Part shown: in pieces, positions 30,901 through 38,578 of the stretch
How positions within the stretch are numbered: the stretch's first letter is position 1
How the letters are laid out: every line of letters begins with the position of its first letter
Source of the DNA: Streptomyces sp. 130
Lineage (GTDB): Bacteria; Actinomycetota; Actinomycetes; Streptomycetales; Streptomycetaceae
Reading direction: 5' to 3'
DNA length: 64,000 nucleotides
NCBI RefSeq assembly: GCF_007096885.1
Contig: NZ_VJNO01000025.1
Coordinates: 34,034 to 98,033 of the forward strand
The notes under the pieces: model-generated
What the model was told of the DNA's origin: nothing
The model's input: the letters and a program-made list of their open reading frames with translations, nothing else
The model's database searches: none
Translations under genes and position numbers: made by a program

Positions 30901-32415
30901 TTGTCCTCTGCACCGCCCTCGACCGCGCCCGCTCCCTCCTTCTGGCTGCGCGCCCTCAAACCCGACTGGATCTCCGACCCCAAGGTGTGGCGCACCGAGA
31001 TCCTGGCCGGACTGGTCGTCGCCCTCGCCCTGATCCCGGAGGCGATCTCCTTCTCGATCATCGCCGGGGTGGACCCCGCGATCGGCCTCTTCGCCGCCTT
31101 CACGATGGCGGTCACGATCTCGATCGTCGGCGGGCGCCGCGCGATGATCTCCGCCGCGACCGGAGCGGTCGCGCTGGTGATCGCCCCGGTCAACCGCGAA
31201 CACGGCTTCGGCTACCTGGTCGCCACCGTGATCCTGGCGGGTGCCTTCCAGATCGTCCTGGGCGCCCTGGGCGTCGCCAAGCTGATGCGGTTCGTGCCGC
31301 GCTCCGTGATGACCGGCTTCGTCAACGCCCTGGCGATCCTGATCTTCATCGCCCAGGTGCCCGAGATGCACGACGTGCCCTGGGCGGTCTACCCGCTGAT
31401 CGCCGGCGGGCTGCTCCTGATGGTCTTCTTCCCGAAGGTCACCCGGGTGATCCCGGCGCCCCTGGTCTCCATCGTGATCCTGACCGTCATCACCGTGGCG
31501 GCCGGCATCGCGGTCCCGACCGTGGGCGACAAGGGCGATCTGCCCTCCTCGCTCCCCGTGCCCGGCCTGCCCGACGTGCCGTTCACCCTGGACACACTGA
31601 CGACCATCGCGCCCTACGCCCTGGCGATGGCGCTGGTCGGCCTCATGGAATCGCTCATGACCGCCCAGCTGGTCGACGACATCACGGACACCCGCTCCAA
31701 CAAGACCCGTGAGTCGGTCGGCCAGGGCATCGCCAACATCGTCACCGGCTTCTTCGGCGGCATGGGCGGCTGCGCCATGATCGGCCAGACGATGATCAAC
31801 GTCCGCGTCTCCGGAGCCCGCACCCGCCTCTCCACGTTCCTCGCGGGGGCGTTCCTGATGGTCCTCTGCATCGTCTTCGGCCCGGTCGTCTCCGACATCC
31901 CGATGGCGGCGCTGGTCGCGGTGATGGTGATGGTCTCCTTCGCCACGTTCGACTGGCACTCCATCGCCCCGAAGACCCTGCGCCGCATGCCGGTGGGCGA
32001 GACGGTGGTCATGGTCATCACCGTCGCCATCGTCGTCGCCACGTCCAACCTGGCGATCGGCGTCGTCGTCGGCTCGGTCACCGCGATGGTGATCTTCGCC
32101 CGCCGCGTCGCGCACCTGGCCGACGTCACGGCGGTCGTCGACCCGGACGGCGGCCAGGTCGTCTACTCCGTCACCGGCGAGCTCTTCTTCGCCTCCTCCA
32201 ACGACCTGGTGACCCGCTTCGCGTACGCCACCGACCCCGACAAGGTCGTCATCGACCTCACGGCCACCCACATCTGGGACGCCTCGTCGGTCGCGGCCCT
32301 GGACGCGATCGAGACGAAGTACGCCCAGCGCGGCAAGACGGTCGAGATCGTGGGCCTGAACCAGCAGAGCGAGGCCCTGCACCGCACGCTGAGCGGCGTG
32401 ACGGGCGGCCACTGA
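30901..32415 (+). CDS. SulP-family inorganic anion transporter
   Basis: The protein has 504 residues, apparently from TTG 30901. The membrane domain (about 20-390) has the SulP signature region ALIPEAISFSIIAGVDPAIGLFAAF near 45, and NIVTGFFGGMGGCAMIGQTMINVRVSGARTRLS near 280. The C-terminal STAS domain (about 415-495) includes DLTATHIWDASSVAALDAI. It transports sulfate, bicarbonate or a related anion; which one is undecided. No carbonic anhydrase or cys gene is adjacent. The TTG start has only a weak upstream AGG. Confidence 0.9.
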   Translation: MSSAPPSTAPAPSFWLRALKPDWISDPKVWRTEILAGLVVALALIPEAISFSIIAGVDPAIGLFAAFTMAVTISIVGGRRAMISAATGAVALVIAPVNREHGFGYLVATVILAGAFQIVLGALGVAKLMRFVPRSVMTGFVNALAILIFIAQVPEMHDVPWAVYPLIAGGLLLMVFFPKVTRVIPAPLVSIVILTVITVAAGIAVPTVGDKGDLPSSLPVPGLPDVPFTLDTLTTIAPYALAMALVGLMESLMTAQLVDDITDTRSNKTRESVGQGIANIVTGFFGGMGGCAMIGQTMINVRVSGARTRLSTFLAGAFLMVLCIVFGPVVSDIPMAALVAVMVMVSFATFDWHSIAPKTLRRMPVGETVVMVITVAIVVATSNLAIGVVVGSVTAMVIFARRVAHLADVTAVVDPDGGQVVYSVTGELFFASSNDLVTRFAYATDPDKVVIDLTATHIWDASSVAALDAIETKYAQRGKTVEIVGLNQQSEALHRTLSGVTGGH

Positions 32416-32479
32416 GAGCGCGGCCACCGAGGGGGGCGGCCGCCGAGCGGGCGGCCGCCGAGGGGGCTGCCGCGCCGGG

Positions 32480-32543
32480 TACCCCGCGACGGCCCCGTTG
32501 AGGGGCGACCGCGCCCGGTTACCCCGCGACGGCCCCGTTGAGG
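32480..32543. repeat. Short tandem duplication over the tetR 3' end
   Basis: The 24 bp at 32480-32503 recur exactly at 32520-32543, a 40-bp period. Similar sequence precedes both copies. The right copy encodes the last residues and stop codon of the TetR gene, the left copy is non-coding. It is a small local duplication. Confidence 0.6.
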
Positions 32544-33118
32544 AAGACGTCGACCAGCTCCCGCGGGGTCAGGTCCGGCTCGTCCTCCGTACGCGGCTGC
32601 GTGAACAGCAGCCCGAAGAAGAGCGCCGCGATCTGCTCCGGCGGCCGGCGCAGGGCGGCCCGGTCGGGCTCCAGCAACTCCGCCACGGCCCCGCGGACGA
32701 GGACCGACGACTCGTGTCGCCCCGCCCCGCGCACCGGTCCGGGATGCTTGCCGCCGCCGTGCCCCAGAGACCCGAGGATCGCGCCCATTCTGGACAGGTG
32801 CGCCTGAAGCGCCTCGGCCGCCTCCACGAGCCGGTCGGGCAGCGGCTGGGTCAGATCGATCGCGTCGAGTTCACGGATCGCGTGCTCGGGGGAGAGCGCC
32901 TCGGCCACACATGCCCGCATCAGTTCGTCCTTGTCGGCGAAGACCCGGAAGATCGTGCCCTCCCCGATGCCCGCGGCGCGGGCGATCTTCGCGGTCGTGA
33001 CGGCGGAGCCGTACTCGGCGATCAGCGGGATCGCGGTCTGGATGATCATCACGCGCCGCTGCTCCGGCGACATGGCGGGGGCGCGACGGCGGGCGGGGTT
33101 CTCCTTGGATTCGGTCAT
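32519..33118 (-). CDS. TetR-family transcriptional regulator
   Basis: The protein has 199 residues. The DNA-binding domain is MIIQTAIPLIAEYGSAVTTAKIARAAGIGEGTIFRVFADKDELMRACV (about 24-71), with the FRVFADKDEL ending common to this class. The C-terminal domain binds an unknown ligand. Two GAGTGAG palindromes lie 14-53 bp upstream of its ATG, in the gap to the lasso-cluster acetyltransferase gene, and are its probable operators. It may repress only itself or also read toward neighbours. Confidence 0.9.
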   Translation of the reverse strand: MTESKENPARRRAPAMSPEQRRVMIIQTAIPLIAEYGSAVTTAKIARAAGIGEGTIFRVFADKDELMRACVAEALSPEHAIRELDAIDLTQPLPDRLVEAAEALQAHLSRMGAILGSLGHGGGKHPGPVRGAGRHESSVLVRGAVAELLEPDRAALRRPPEQIAALFFGLLFTQPRTEDEPDLTPRELVDVFLNGAVAG

Positions 33119-33131
33119 GCCCCAACCATAC

Positions 33132-33171
33132 GGAGTGAGTGCTCACTCCGTCAATGAGTGAGCACTCACTC
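33132..33171. promoter_or_regulatory. Twin TetR operators
   Basis: GGAGTGAG-TG-CTCACTCC (33132-33149) and GAGTGAG-CA-CTCACTC (33156-33171) are two palindromes with the same half sites, centres 23 bp apart. They sit in front of the TetR gene and suggest binding of two dimers. Confidence 0.7.
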
Positions 33172-33193
33172 CGCCCTGCCCCGAGGCCCTTCG

Positions 33194-33769
33194 TCAACCC
33201 CGCCCCAGGAGCGCCCGCACCGCCGAAGACCCGGTGAAGTCCTGCACCAGGGCGTCCATCAGCACCTCGTCGCAGACCTGGCCGAGCCAGTACCCGGATT
33301 CGCGAAGGCGGCCCGCCTGCTGGAACCCGGCGCGCTCGTACGCCTTGATCCCGGCGATGTTTGGCTCCAGTACTTTCAGGTGCACCATGCGCAGGGCGCC
33401 GAGGTGGAACGCCCAGTCGAGCGTCAGGCGGGTGGCTTCGGTTGCATAGCCCTTCCCGCGCTCCTCGGGCGCCAGCACGATCACGAATTCGGCGGTTCGG
33501 GCGAAGGTGTTGACCTGCAAGGTGGTGACGCCGACCGGCGCCATGTCGTCGAGCCGGATGACCTCGAACTGGGGGAAGTTGTGGTTCGCGCGCTGACCGC
33601 CCCACCCGCCTTCGCGGACCTCCCTCGCCTGTGGCCACTGGTTGCCGTACCCGAGAACGGTGCCGGGGTCGTTCTCCCACCGGTGGTATTTCTCCAGGTG
33701 CTCGCGCCGGGGCTGCCCCAGCGCGAGCTGGTCGCCGCGCAGCAAGATCTGCGGCGTCGATTGGTTCAT
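33194..33769 (-). CDS. GNAT acetyltransferase of the lasso-peptide cluster
   Basis: The protein has 191 residues of the RimJ/RimL type. The acetyl-CoA pyrophosphate loop is LAPEERGKGYATEATRLTLDWAF (about 99-121), motif B is LEPNIAGIKAYERAGFQQAGRLRES. Its ATG overlaps the B-protein stop as ATGA, so it is translated with the lasso enzymes. The best explanation is acetylation of the single core Lys (core position 10), as in albusnodin-type clusters. This is inference from context. Self-protection by acetylation is also possible. Confidence 0.85.
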   Translation of the reverse strand: MNQSTPQILLRGDQLALGQPRREHLEKYHRWENDPGTVLGYGNQWPQAREVREGGWGGQRANHNFPQFEVIRLDDMAPVGVTTLQVNTFARTAEFVIVLAPEERGKGYATEATRLTLDWAFHLGALRMVHLKVLEPNIAGIKAYERAGFQQAGRLRESGYWLGQVCDEVLMDALVQDFTGSSAVRALLGRG

Positions 33770-34392
33770 GTCGTACTCCTCCCTCGTCCCCGTCGTGCGG
33801 GGCCTGGTCCGTCGGGCGTGTACGTGACGCCGTACAGGGCGGTGTCGGGCGGTTCTTCGACCGACCGCCCTTGCTGGTCAACGATCCACGCGTGCAGGCG
33901 TACAGGGTCGCCGGCCACTCCGTGACGCCACTCTGCCCGCCGTCCGATCGCGGCGAGCAGGAGGGCCGCGGCTGTCGACTGCTCCAGGCACGCCCACCTC
34001 GCAGGCATCGCCCGCGACGCCCACCTGACGGCGCGTACCGCGTTGCGTACCTCCAGCTCCCCGGCCTCGGGCAGGGACCGCCCGGCGCACGCGAGGCGGA
34101 TGAGCCGGTGGAACTTGCCTGAGCGGGGGCCTGCCGCTCCGGCTGCGGCTGTCGCGAGCAGCGCGGGCAGTGCGATCAGCCTCCATGCCCATGGGGCCGT
34201 GGGCGACGGCATGAGGACCGCCGACACCTCGGTGGTCCCCCACGACGGGGCTTCCTCCTGATGGTCCACCACCACGGCGTCGGCGGGCAGGGCATCGGGT
34301 CGGCCGGTGTGGAGCCGGGTGCGGCCGGTGCGGTAGTCGATGGCCACACAGACGGCGGGCAGCAGTACCACCACCTTCTCACTCCGGCTCAT
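33766..34392 (-). CDS. Lasso peptide B protein (leader peptidase, transglutaminase-like)
   Basis: The protein has 208 residues. The B2-type cysteine protease core is WACLEQSTAAALLLAAIGRRAEWRHG with Cys135, and RLHAWIVDQQG with His167 and Asp172. It removes the leader from the precursor so that the cyclase can close the ring. The first 70 or so residues are not obviously an RRE (B1) domain, and no separate B1 gene exists in the operon. This N-terminus is either a divergent recognition domain or that function is missing. The ATG overlaps the cyclase stop (ATGA, 34389-34392). Confidence 0.87.
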   Translation of the reverse strand: MSRSEKVVVLLPAVCVAIDYRTGRTRLHTGRPDALPADAVVVDHQEEAPSWGTTEVSAVLMPSPTAPWAWRLIALPALLATAAAGAAGPRSGKFHRLIRLACAGRSLPEAGELEVRNAVRAVRWASRAMPARWACLEQSTAAALLLAAIGRRAEWRHGVAGDPVRLHAWIVDQQGRSVEEPPDTALYGVTYTPDGPGPARRGRGRSTT

Positions 34393-36068
34393 CGGGCCAC
34401 CGCCGCGACCGGCACCCAGCGGGCGGACTTGTGCCGCTCGATCGCCTCCAGCCACATTTCCGCGACAAGCGCGGCGAGGATCGGCGGCCACACCGACTCG
34501 ACCCCGGCAGTCACGGCGTGCAGCGCGGTGCGCAGAGGACGCGGCTCGACCAGGCCGAGCTCGGCGAGACGCCCGTCCGCCATCGGCAGCAGGATGTTCT
34601 TGTTGAGACGGGCGCCCCGGTGGAAGTCCCCGGCGAAGACGCCCTTGGTCGCGCGGGCCCGGTGCTTCTCGGGCAGCGTCCCGTACATCGCGTCCACCAG
34701 CAGTGGCTTGTAGCGGTGGACCGTGAACCGGTCCCGCGCAGGAACGGACACCACGGCGTCCAGGAGAGCGGCGTCGAAGTACGGGTTCTCCAACTGGACA
34801 CCGAGCGCTCCGGCCGCCTGGACGTCGGCGTGCGCCATGCGGGCCGCCGCGCGTACGTCCGCGATCAGCGCTCCGTCCGCGTCCGCCGGGGGCTCCAGTC
34901 CCGGGCCGACCGTGCCACGCAGCCACGCGGGCCATGCCATCCACGGGCGGTACGGCCCCGGCACGTCCCGCGCCAGGGCCGCCCGCGCAAGCGGCCACGG
35001 ACTCGTCCGCCGCAGCTGTGACCACGCCAGTAGGTCCCGCCCCATACGCAGCAGCCGCCCCCGCCGCACGAGGTCTGCGAGGTGGGTGGGCGGCGCCATG
35101 AATACGTTGTCACCGCCGTCTCCGGTCAGGTGCACCACCGACCCCCGCCCGGCCACGGTGAGCAGTTCGGCGGAGAATTGGGACCACAGCACCGACGACG
35201 GGAACGGCTCGTCCGTCGTGGGCAGGGCGGTGCCCGGCGCCGGGGTGAACGGCAGGTACTCACGGTGCAGGGGGAACTCGATCCGTTCCAGGTTGGGCAC
35301 GTCCAGGGCCCGCGCGTACCGCATGTCCCCGCCAGACGTGACCCCCTCCGGGTGAGCGGTCAACCCGAGCACCTGGGCGTCCCGAGCGGCGAGCACTGCC
35401 ACCGACGTGGAGTCCATGCCCGCCAGATCCGCGGACACCGGCCCCGCCGCCTCCACCCGGGCCCTCACCCCATCGCCCAGTGCCTTCGCCACGAGCGGCA
35501 CCGCTTCGCCGTACGAGCGCTGCGACTGTGACCACCAGGACGGCATGGTCACGCTGCCGTCCGGACGGAGAACCAGCCGGTGGCCGGGTGGCACCGGCTC
35601 CACACCGCACCATGCCGACCGTCCAGGGAGCGGGGTCTGCCGGTCTGCCAGATACGACCGCAGCCATTCGGCGTCCACGTCCCGGCCGGCCACTTCGGCG
35701 AGAGCCAGCGACGACGAGCCCCACACCACGCCCTCGGCCGTCCGCGCCACGTAGACCGGGCACGCGCCCACCGCGTCGGCGATCACTTCCGTTTCGCCAC
35801 CCGGTCCCTGCCGTACGACAGTGAACGACCCTGCCCAACCGGCCGTTGCGCGCGCGAGATCCGACGCTTCGACCACCCGGGACAGCGCGGTCGTTTCTGC
35901 CGAGCACGGTCCGAAAACGGTCAGCCGGACCCCGCTGACCTCGGCCGTCCGCACCAGCCGCTCGGGCCATGTCCCCACGGTCCACAACGGCGGGTCGTGC
36001 CGCAGCAGCCGCGCGCCTTCCGGTGCCCGCGCGGGCCCGCCGGGCGCGGACCCTCCATACCAACGCAT
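34389..36068 (-). CDS. Lasso peptide cyclase (asparagine-synthetase-like C protein)
   Basis: The protein has 559 residues, the normal length. A degenerate glutaminase-like domain (about 1-175) lacks the N-terminal catalytic Cys. The ATP-PPase domain starts with the PP-loop VSADLAGMDSTSVAVLAA (Ser212, Asp219, Ser220) and includes VVHLTGDGGDNVFMAPP near 312. It activates the core Glu side chain with ATP and joins it to the Gly1 amine. The ATG follows GGGGAAGG. It is separated from the precursor gene by a hairpin. Confidence 0.93.
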   Translation of the reverse strand: MRWYGGSAPGGPARAPEGARLLRHDPPLWTVGTWPERLVRTAEVSGVRLTVFGPCSAETTALSRVVEASDLARATAGWAGSFTVVRQGPGGETEVIADAVGACPVYVARTAEGVVWGSSSLALAEVAGRDVDAEWLRSYLADRQTPLPGRSAWCGVEPVPPGHRLVLRPDGSVTMPSWWSQSQRSYGEAVPLVAKALGDGVRARVEAAGPVSADLAGMDSTSVAVLAARDAQVLGLTAHPEGVTSGGDMRYARALDVPNLERIEFPLHREYLPFTPAPGTALPTTDEPFPSSVLWSQFSAELLTVAGRGSVVHLTGDGGDNVFMAPPTHLADLVRRGRLLRMGRDLLAWSQLRRTSPWPLARAALARDVPGPYRPWMAWPAWLRGTVGPGLEPPADADGALIADVRAAARMAHADVQAAGALGVQLENPYFDAALLDAVVSVPARDRFTVHRYKPLLVDAMYGTLPEKHRARATKGVFAGDFHRGARLNKNILLPMADGRLAELGLVEPRPLRTALHAVTAGVESVWPPILAALVAEMWLEAIERHKSARWVPVAAVAR

Positions 36069-36106
36069 CGCCTTCCCCTCTCTGCTCGGTGTGCAGGAAC
36101 GGAGAA

Positions 36107-36134
36107 CGGCGGCCCCCGATCATGAGGGCCGCCG
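36107..36134 (-). terminator. Partial terminator between precursor and cyclase genes
   Basis: CGGCGGCCC (36107-36115) pairs perfectly with GGGCCGCCG (36126-36134) around 10 nt. On the transcribed minus strand it follows the precursor stop by 26 nt and is followed by TTCTCCGTT. Such hairpins commonly let more precursor than enzyme message accumulate. Confidence 0.55.
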
Positions 36135-36160
36135 CCTTGTGCATCAGTGGTGCCGGGGCG

Positions 36161-36295
36161 TCAGCCGCAGTACGGCGTCTGCTTGTTCTCGACAGAGCTG
36201 GACGTGTTGCCCTTCGTCAGCTCGGCCGCGTCGCCCAGGTCGATGGTCGTCGCTTCATCTTCGGTGGAAGCGGTCTCGATGCTGGTGTCGGACAT
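36161..36295 (-). CDS. Lasso peptide precursor (albusnodin-like)
   Basis: A 44-residue acidic peptide. ATG 36295 is preceded by GAGAGGAG at 8 nt. The leader ends IDLGDAAELTK, with the Thr two residues before the cleavage site that lasso maturation requires. The predicted 16-residue core is GNTSSSVENKQTPYCG. Gly1 and Glu8 define an eight-residue macrolactam ring, and the tail is the last eight residues, with one Lys at position 10 and one Cys at 15. Gly1/Glu8/Lys10 match the spacing I recall for albusnodin, an acetylated lasso peptide, and an acetyltransferase gene closes the operon. The core sequence itself is otherwise different. Confidence 0.9.
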   Translation of the reverse strand: MSDTSIETASTEDEATTIDLGDAAELTKGNTSSSVENKQTPYCG

Positions 36296-36337
36296 GGTGG
36301 TGCTCCTCTCGGTCGTGTTCGAGTGGTGCAGGTGGGT

Positions 36338-36369
36338 GGCGCCGGGGCCTCAAGAGAAGTCCCGGCGCC
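36338..36369 (-). terminator. Hairpin upstream of the precursor gene
   Basis: GGCGCCGGG (36338-36346) pairs with CCCGGCGCC (36361-36369) around 14 nt. It separates the small membrane-protein gene from the precursor gene, so it may end the former transcript or attenuate read-through into the lasso operon. Confidence 0.5.
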
Positions 36370-36421
36370 GGTTCCGTCCGGCTCGACCTGTCCAGGGTTG
36401 TTCCGGGCGGAAGTCTGCGGG

Positions 36422-36607
36422 TTATCCGTCGGGCGTGCCGGCGACGGCCAGGGCGACGACGGCGACGGTGGCGCAGATGATGTAGGCGAGGACGGCTAAG
36501 CGCTGTCTCACGGCGACGAGACCGCCCTCCCCGCGTGAGGCGACGTCGCGGACGTTCTTGTTCAGGAGCGGGCGCTGCTCGTACCCGTCCGGGTCGACCG
36601 GGTTCAC
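36422..36607 (-). CDS. Small single-pass membrane protein (61 aa)
   Basis: From GTG 36607 the product has a charged N-terminus (PDGYEQRPLLNKNVRDVASRGEGG) and one membrane helix near the C-terminus (LAVLAYIICATVAVVALAV, about 39-57). The start overlaps the stop of the gene at 36604 (GTGA), which supports both as real genes. I do not recognise the family. It sits 126 bp before the lasso precursor and could be an accessory membrane or immunity protein, but nothing in the sequence shows that. Confidence 0.6.
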   Translation of the reverse strand: MNPVDPDGYEQRPLLNKNVRDVASRGEGGLVAVRQRLAVLAYIICATVAVVALAVAGTPDG

Positions 36608-36771
36608 GTCCCCGCCTCCGGCCGGCTCTCGGCGCGGCGCACGAACTTCTCCCAGCCTTCGGCCGCTCGCAGACGCAGGGCCCGGCTCGGCGCACCCGGC
36701 CGAGGCTCCGCCGGCGTGTACGTCCGGCCGGTCGCGCCGGGGGCCCTACGAGGCAGTTCGGAGGTCGTCAC
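36604..36771 (-). CDS. Small basic protein (55 aa) coupled to the membrane protein
   Basis: GTG 36771 follows GAGGAG at 8 nt and opens MTTSELPRRAPGATGRTYTP, a disordered Pro/Arg-rich start. A helical end follows (RALRLRAAEGWEKFVRRAES). The stop overlaps the next gene as GTGA, so the pair is translationally coupled. The family is unknown. Confidence 0.5.
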   Translation of the reverse strand: MTTSELPRRAPGATGRTYTPAEPRPGAPSRALRLRAAEGWEKFVRRAESRPEAGT

Positions 36772-36946
36772 GCGGTCGCTCCTCACGCACGGGGCAGCAG
36801 CGGGCCGCAGGTGCGACGGGCGGGACACCGCGACCCGCTGCTTTCGGGGGAGCCGCCCGAAGGGTCCTTCCACCTCCGGGGGCGTGGGACCAGTGAACGG
36901 CTGAACGCGTCAGCGCCTCAACGAAGTTGCGGCCAATTGCGGAAAC

Positions 36947-37795
36947 TCACCCGAGTGCGTCGATCGCGGCCGTGATCAGCGCGCGGGCGTTGTCGCCGTA
37001 GACGGCCATCTTCGCGAGTTCCTCGAACGCTTTCGCATAGTCAGCGAGTTCGCGGGGCTGGGTGACACCGATCTTCGCGGTGAGGGTTTCGACGGCCACC
37101 CGACGGTCGTCGTACAGGTAGAACGCCTCAAGAGGCCATACGGTGCGCTCGGCGGTGAAGGGGATGATCCCGAGGGAGACCGAGGCGAGCGGCATCACGG
37201 TGAGCAGATGGCGGAGCTGGCCGGCCATCGCCTGAGAATCCCCGATCCGGGAGCGCAGCACCCACTCCTCCATGAGCACCGCGTACCGGTGGGTGCCCTC
37301 GTAGAGGAAGCGGGACCGTGCGACGCGGGCGGCCACGGCCTCGGTCACGTCGTCGGGGGTGCCCTGGAAGCGGGTGATGTTCGCCAGCAGCGCGGTGGCG
37401 TATGCGGGGGTCTGAAGGAACCCGGGCATGACGTTGGAGACGTAGACGCGCTGGAGGGATGCCTGCGCGTTGGACGTGTAGGCGTTCTCCTGGGACTGGC
37501 GCAGCCCGTTCCTGTGGATCCTGCGCCACTCCTGGTACATGGAGTCGACGGCGCGGGAGGTGGCGATCAGATCCTCCACCTGATCTTCGGCCTCGCAGGC
37601 GGCGCACCAGGCGCGGATATCCGCGTCGGAGGGCGGCGCTTCGGCCTTCTGGATGCGGGTGGTCTTCGCGGGGTGCCAGCCACACCGGGAGGAGAGTTCC
37701 CGCCCGGTGAGACCGGCGTCTTTGCGGAGGTGTGACAGGCGCACGGCGAGGGCTTCACGGGCCGCCTGTGCGCTGGAGGACGGGGATGCGGGCAT
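36947..37795 (-). CDS. XRE-family regulator with DUF5753 domain
   Basis: The protein has 282 residues from ATG 37795. The helix-turn-helix is VRLSHLRKDAGLTGRELSSRCGWHPAKTTRIQKAEAPPSDADIRAW (about 19-65). The DUF5753 sensor-like part includes YVSNVMPGFLQTPAYATALL near 120 and EFLEEWVL-type MEEWVLRSRIGD near 172. Streptomyces has dozens of such proteins, usually paired with a small DUF397 or DUF6879 partner. Here the DUF6879 gene lies just upstream. It may control the nearby lasso operon, which is only inferred. Confidence 0.9.
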   Translation of the reverse strand: MPASPSSSAQAAREALAVRLSHLRKDAGLTGRELSSRCGWHPAKTTRIQKAEAPPSDADIRAWCAACEAEDQVEDLIATSRAVDSMYQEWRRIHRNGLRQSQENAYTSNAQASLQRVYVSNVMPGFLQTPAYATALLANITRFQGTPDDVTEAVAARVARSRFLYEGTHRYAVLMEEWVLRSRIGDSQAMAGQLRHLLTVMPLASVSLGIIPFTAERTVWPLEAFYLYDDRRVAVETLTAKIGVTQPRELADYAKAFEELAKMAVYGDNARALITAAIDALG

Positions 37796-37812
37796 CGGGG
37801 GGTGCGGTGGGG

Positions 37813-38343
37813 TCAGACGGTGTACTGGGCGTGGGGGATGCCGCGCTCCCATACCGTCTCGAACGCCGACGCGCACAGTTTCACCACAGCGGGGTCCTCG
37901 CTCCACACCTTGGGCTCATCGGCGTGCCAGTCGCCGGTACCCGTCCAGTTGTGCTGCTGTACCAGGCGGCCGTCGAACAGCCAGAAGTCCGTGCCCGGCA
38001 AGGCGATGTCGAAAGCGCGGCGGCGGGGCAGCCAGCGGACCTGCTCCCCGGCGTCGATGTTCATCTGGGTGCCGGCGTGTTCGTAGCGGATGTAGTCGGT
38101 GACCGGCTCGGAGACGATGCGGGCCCGGCGGATGACGACGCCGCGGGCGGTGGCGGCCGAGATCATGCGCAGCCAGTTGCCGCGTTCCGCCCGCTGTGCC
38201 TCCTCGCTCCACTCCCCGCGCAGGAAGGACGCGAAGGTGTCGGCCTCGCTGGGCACCCCGTAACTGTCACGCATCTCCAGGTGGACCGCTGACGTCTGCG
38301 TCTGCTCCAGCAGCTCGGCGAAGCTCGGCACGTTCTGCTTCAT
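37813..38343 (-). CDS. DUF6879 family protein
   Basis: The protein has 176 residues. The family core is visible: VPSFAELLEQTQTSAVHLEMRDSYG at the start, ARGVVIRRARIVSEPVTDYIRYEH near 68, WLPRRRAFDIALPGTDFWLFDGRLVQ near 103, and a C-terminal WERGIPHAQYTV. The function of the family is unknown; it always lies beside XRE/DUF5753 regulators. Its 5' end overlaps the upstream small gene by 77 bp in another frame. Confidence 0.85.
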   Translation of the reverse strand: MKQNVPSFAELLEQTQTSAVHLEMRDSYGVPSEADTFASFLRGEWSEEAQRAERGNWLRMISAATARGVVIRRARIVSEPVTDYIRYEHAGTQMNIDAGEQVRWLPRRRAFDIALPGTDFWLFDGRLVQQHNWTGTGDWHADEPKVWSEDPAVVKLCASAFETVWERGIPHAQYTV

Positions 38344-38578
38344 CGCACGCCTTCCTCAAGATCGGCACCATGCGGGCCGGGATACGGATCACTGTCTCGT
38401 GCGCCGGGACCCCCGGGGCGTGTCCGGGTACCCACTGGGTCCCGTCGATCTTCATCCGGAGGGCTTCCTCGGCGGTGACTCCCTGGAAGATCAGATCGGC
38501 GGATTCCTCCTCCACCCACACCGTTGGGGACCCCTCCTCACCGGTGTTGGGGTCTATCCCGATGAACCGTAGTGGCAT
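38267..38578 (-). CDS. Small conserved partner of the DUF6879/XRE module (103 aa)
   Basis: ATG 38578 is preceded by GGGGAGAAC. The product MPLRFIGIDPNTGEEGSPTVWV with VPAHETVIRIPARMVPILRKACDEA near residue 70 matches small proteins repeatedly found in front of DUF6879 genes in Streptomyces. It is cytosolic with no catalytic motif. The tail is Ala/Gly-rich. The same frame is open upstream to 39106, so a longer fused product of 279 residues cannot be excluded. Confidence 0.65.
   Translation of the reverse strand: MPLRFIGIDPNTGEEGSPTVWVEEESADLIFQGVTAEEALRMKIDGTQWVPGHAPGVPAHETVIRIPARMVPILRKACDEAERAELRRAAGADADVSGPPGDA

Noticed and set aside
34389..36068. Asparagine synthetase B for primary metabolism
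   Set aside because: The glutaminase Cys is absent, and the gene is coupled to a lasso precursor and B protein, so a lasso cyclase is the better reading.
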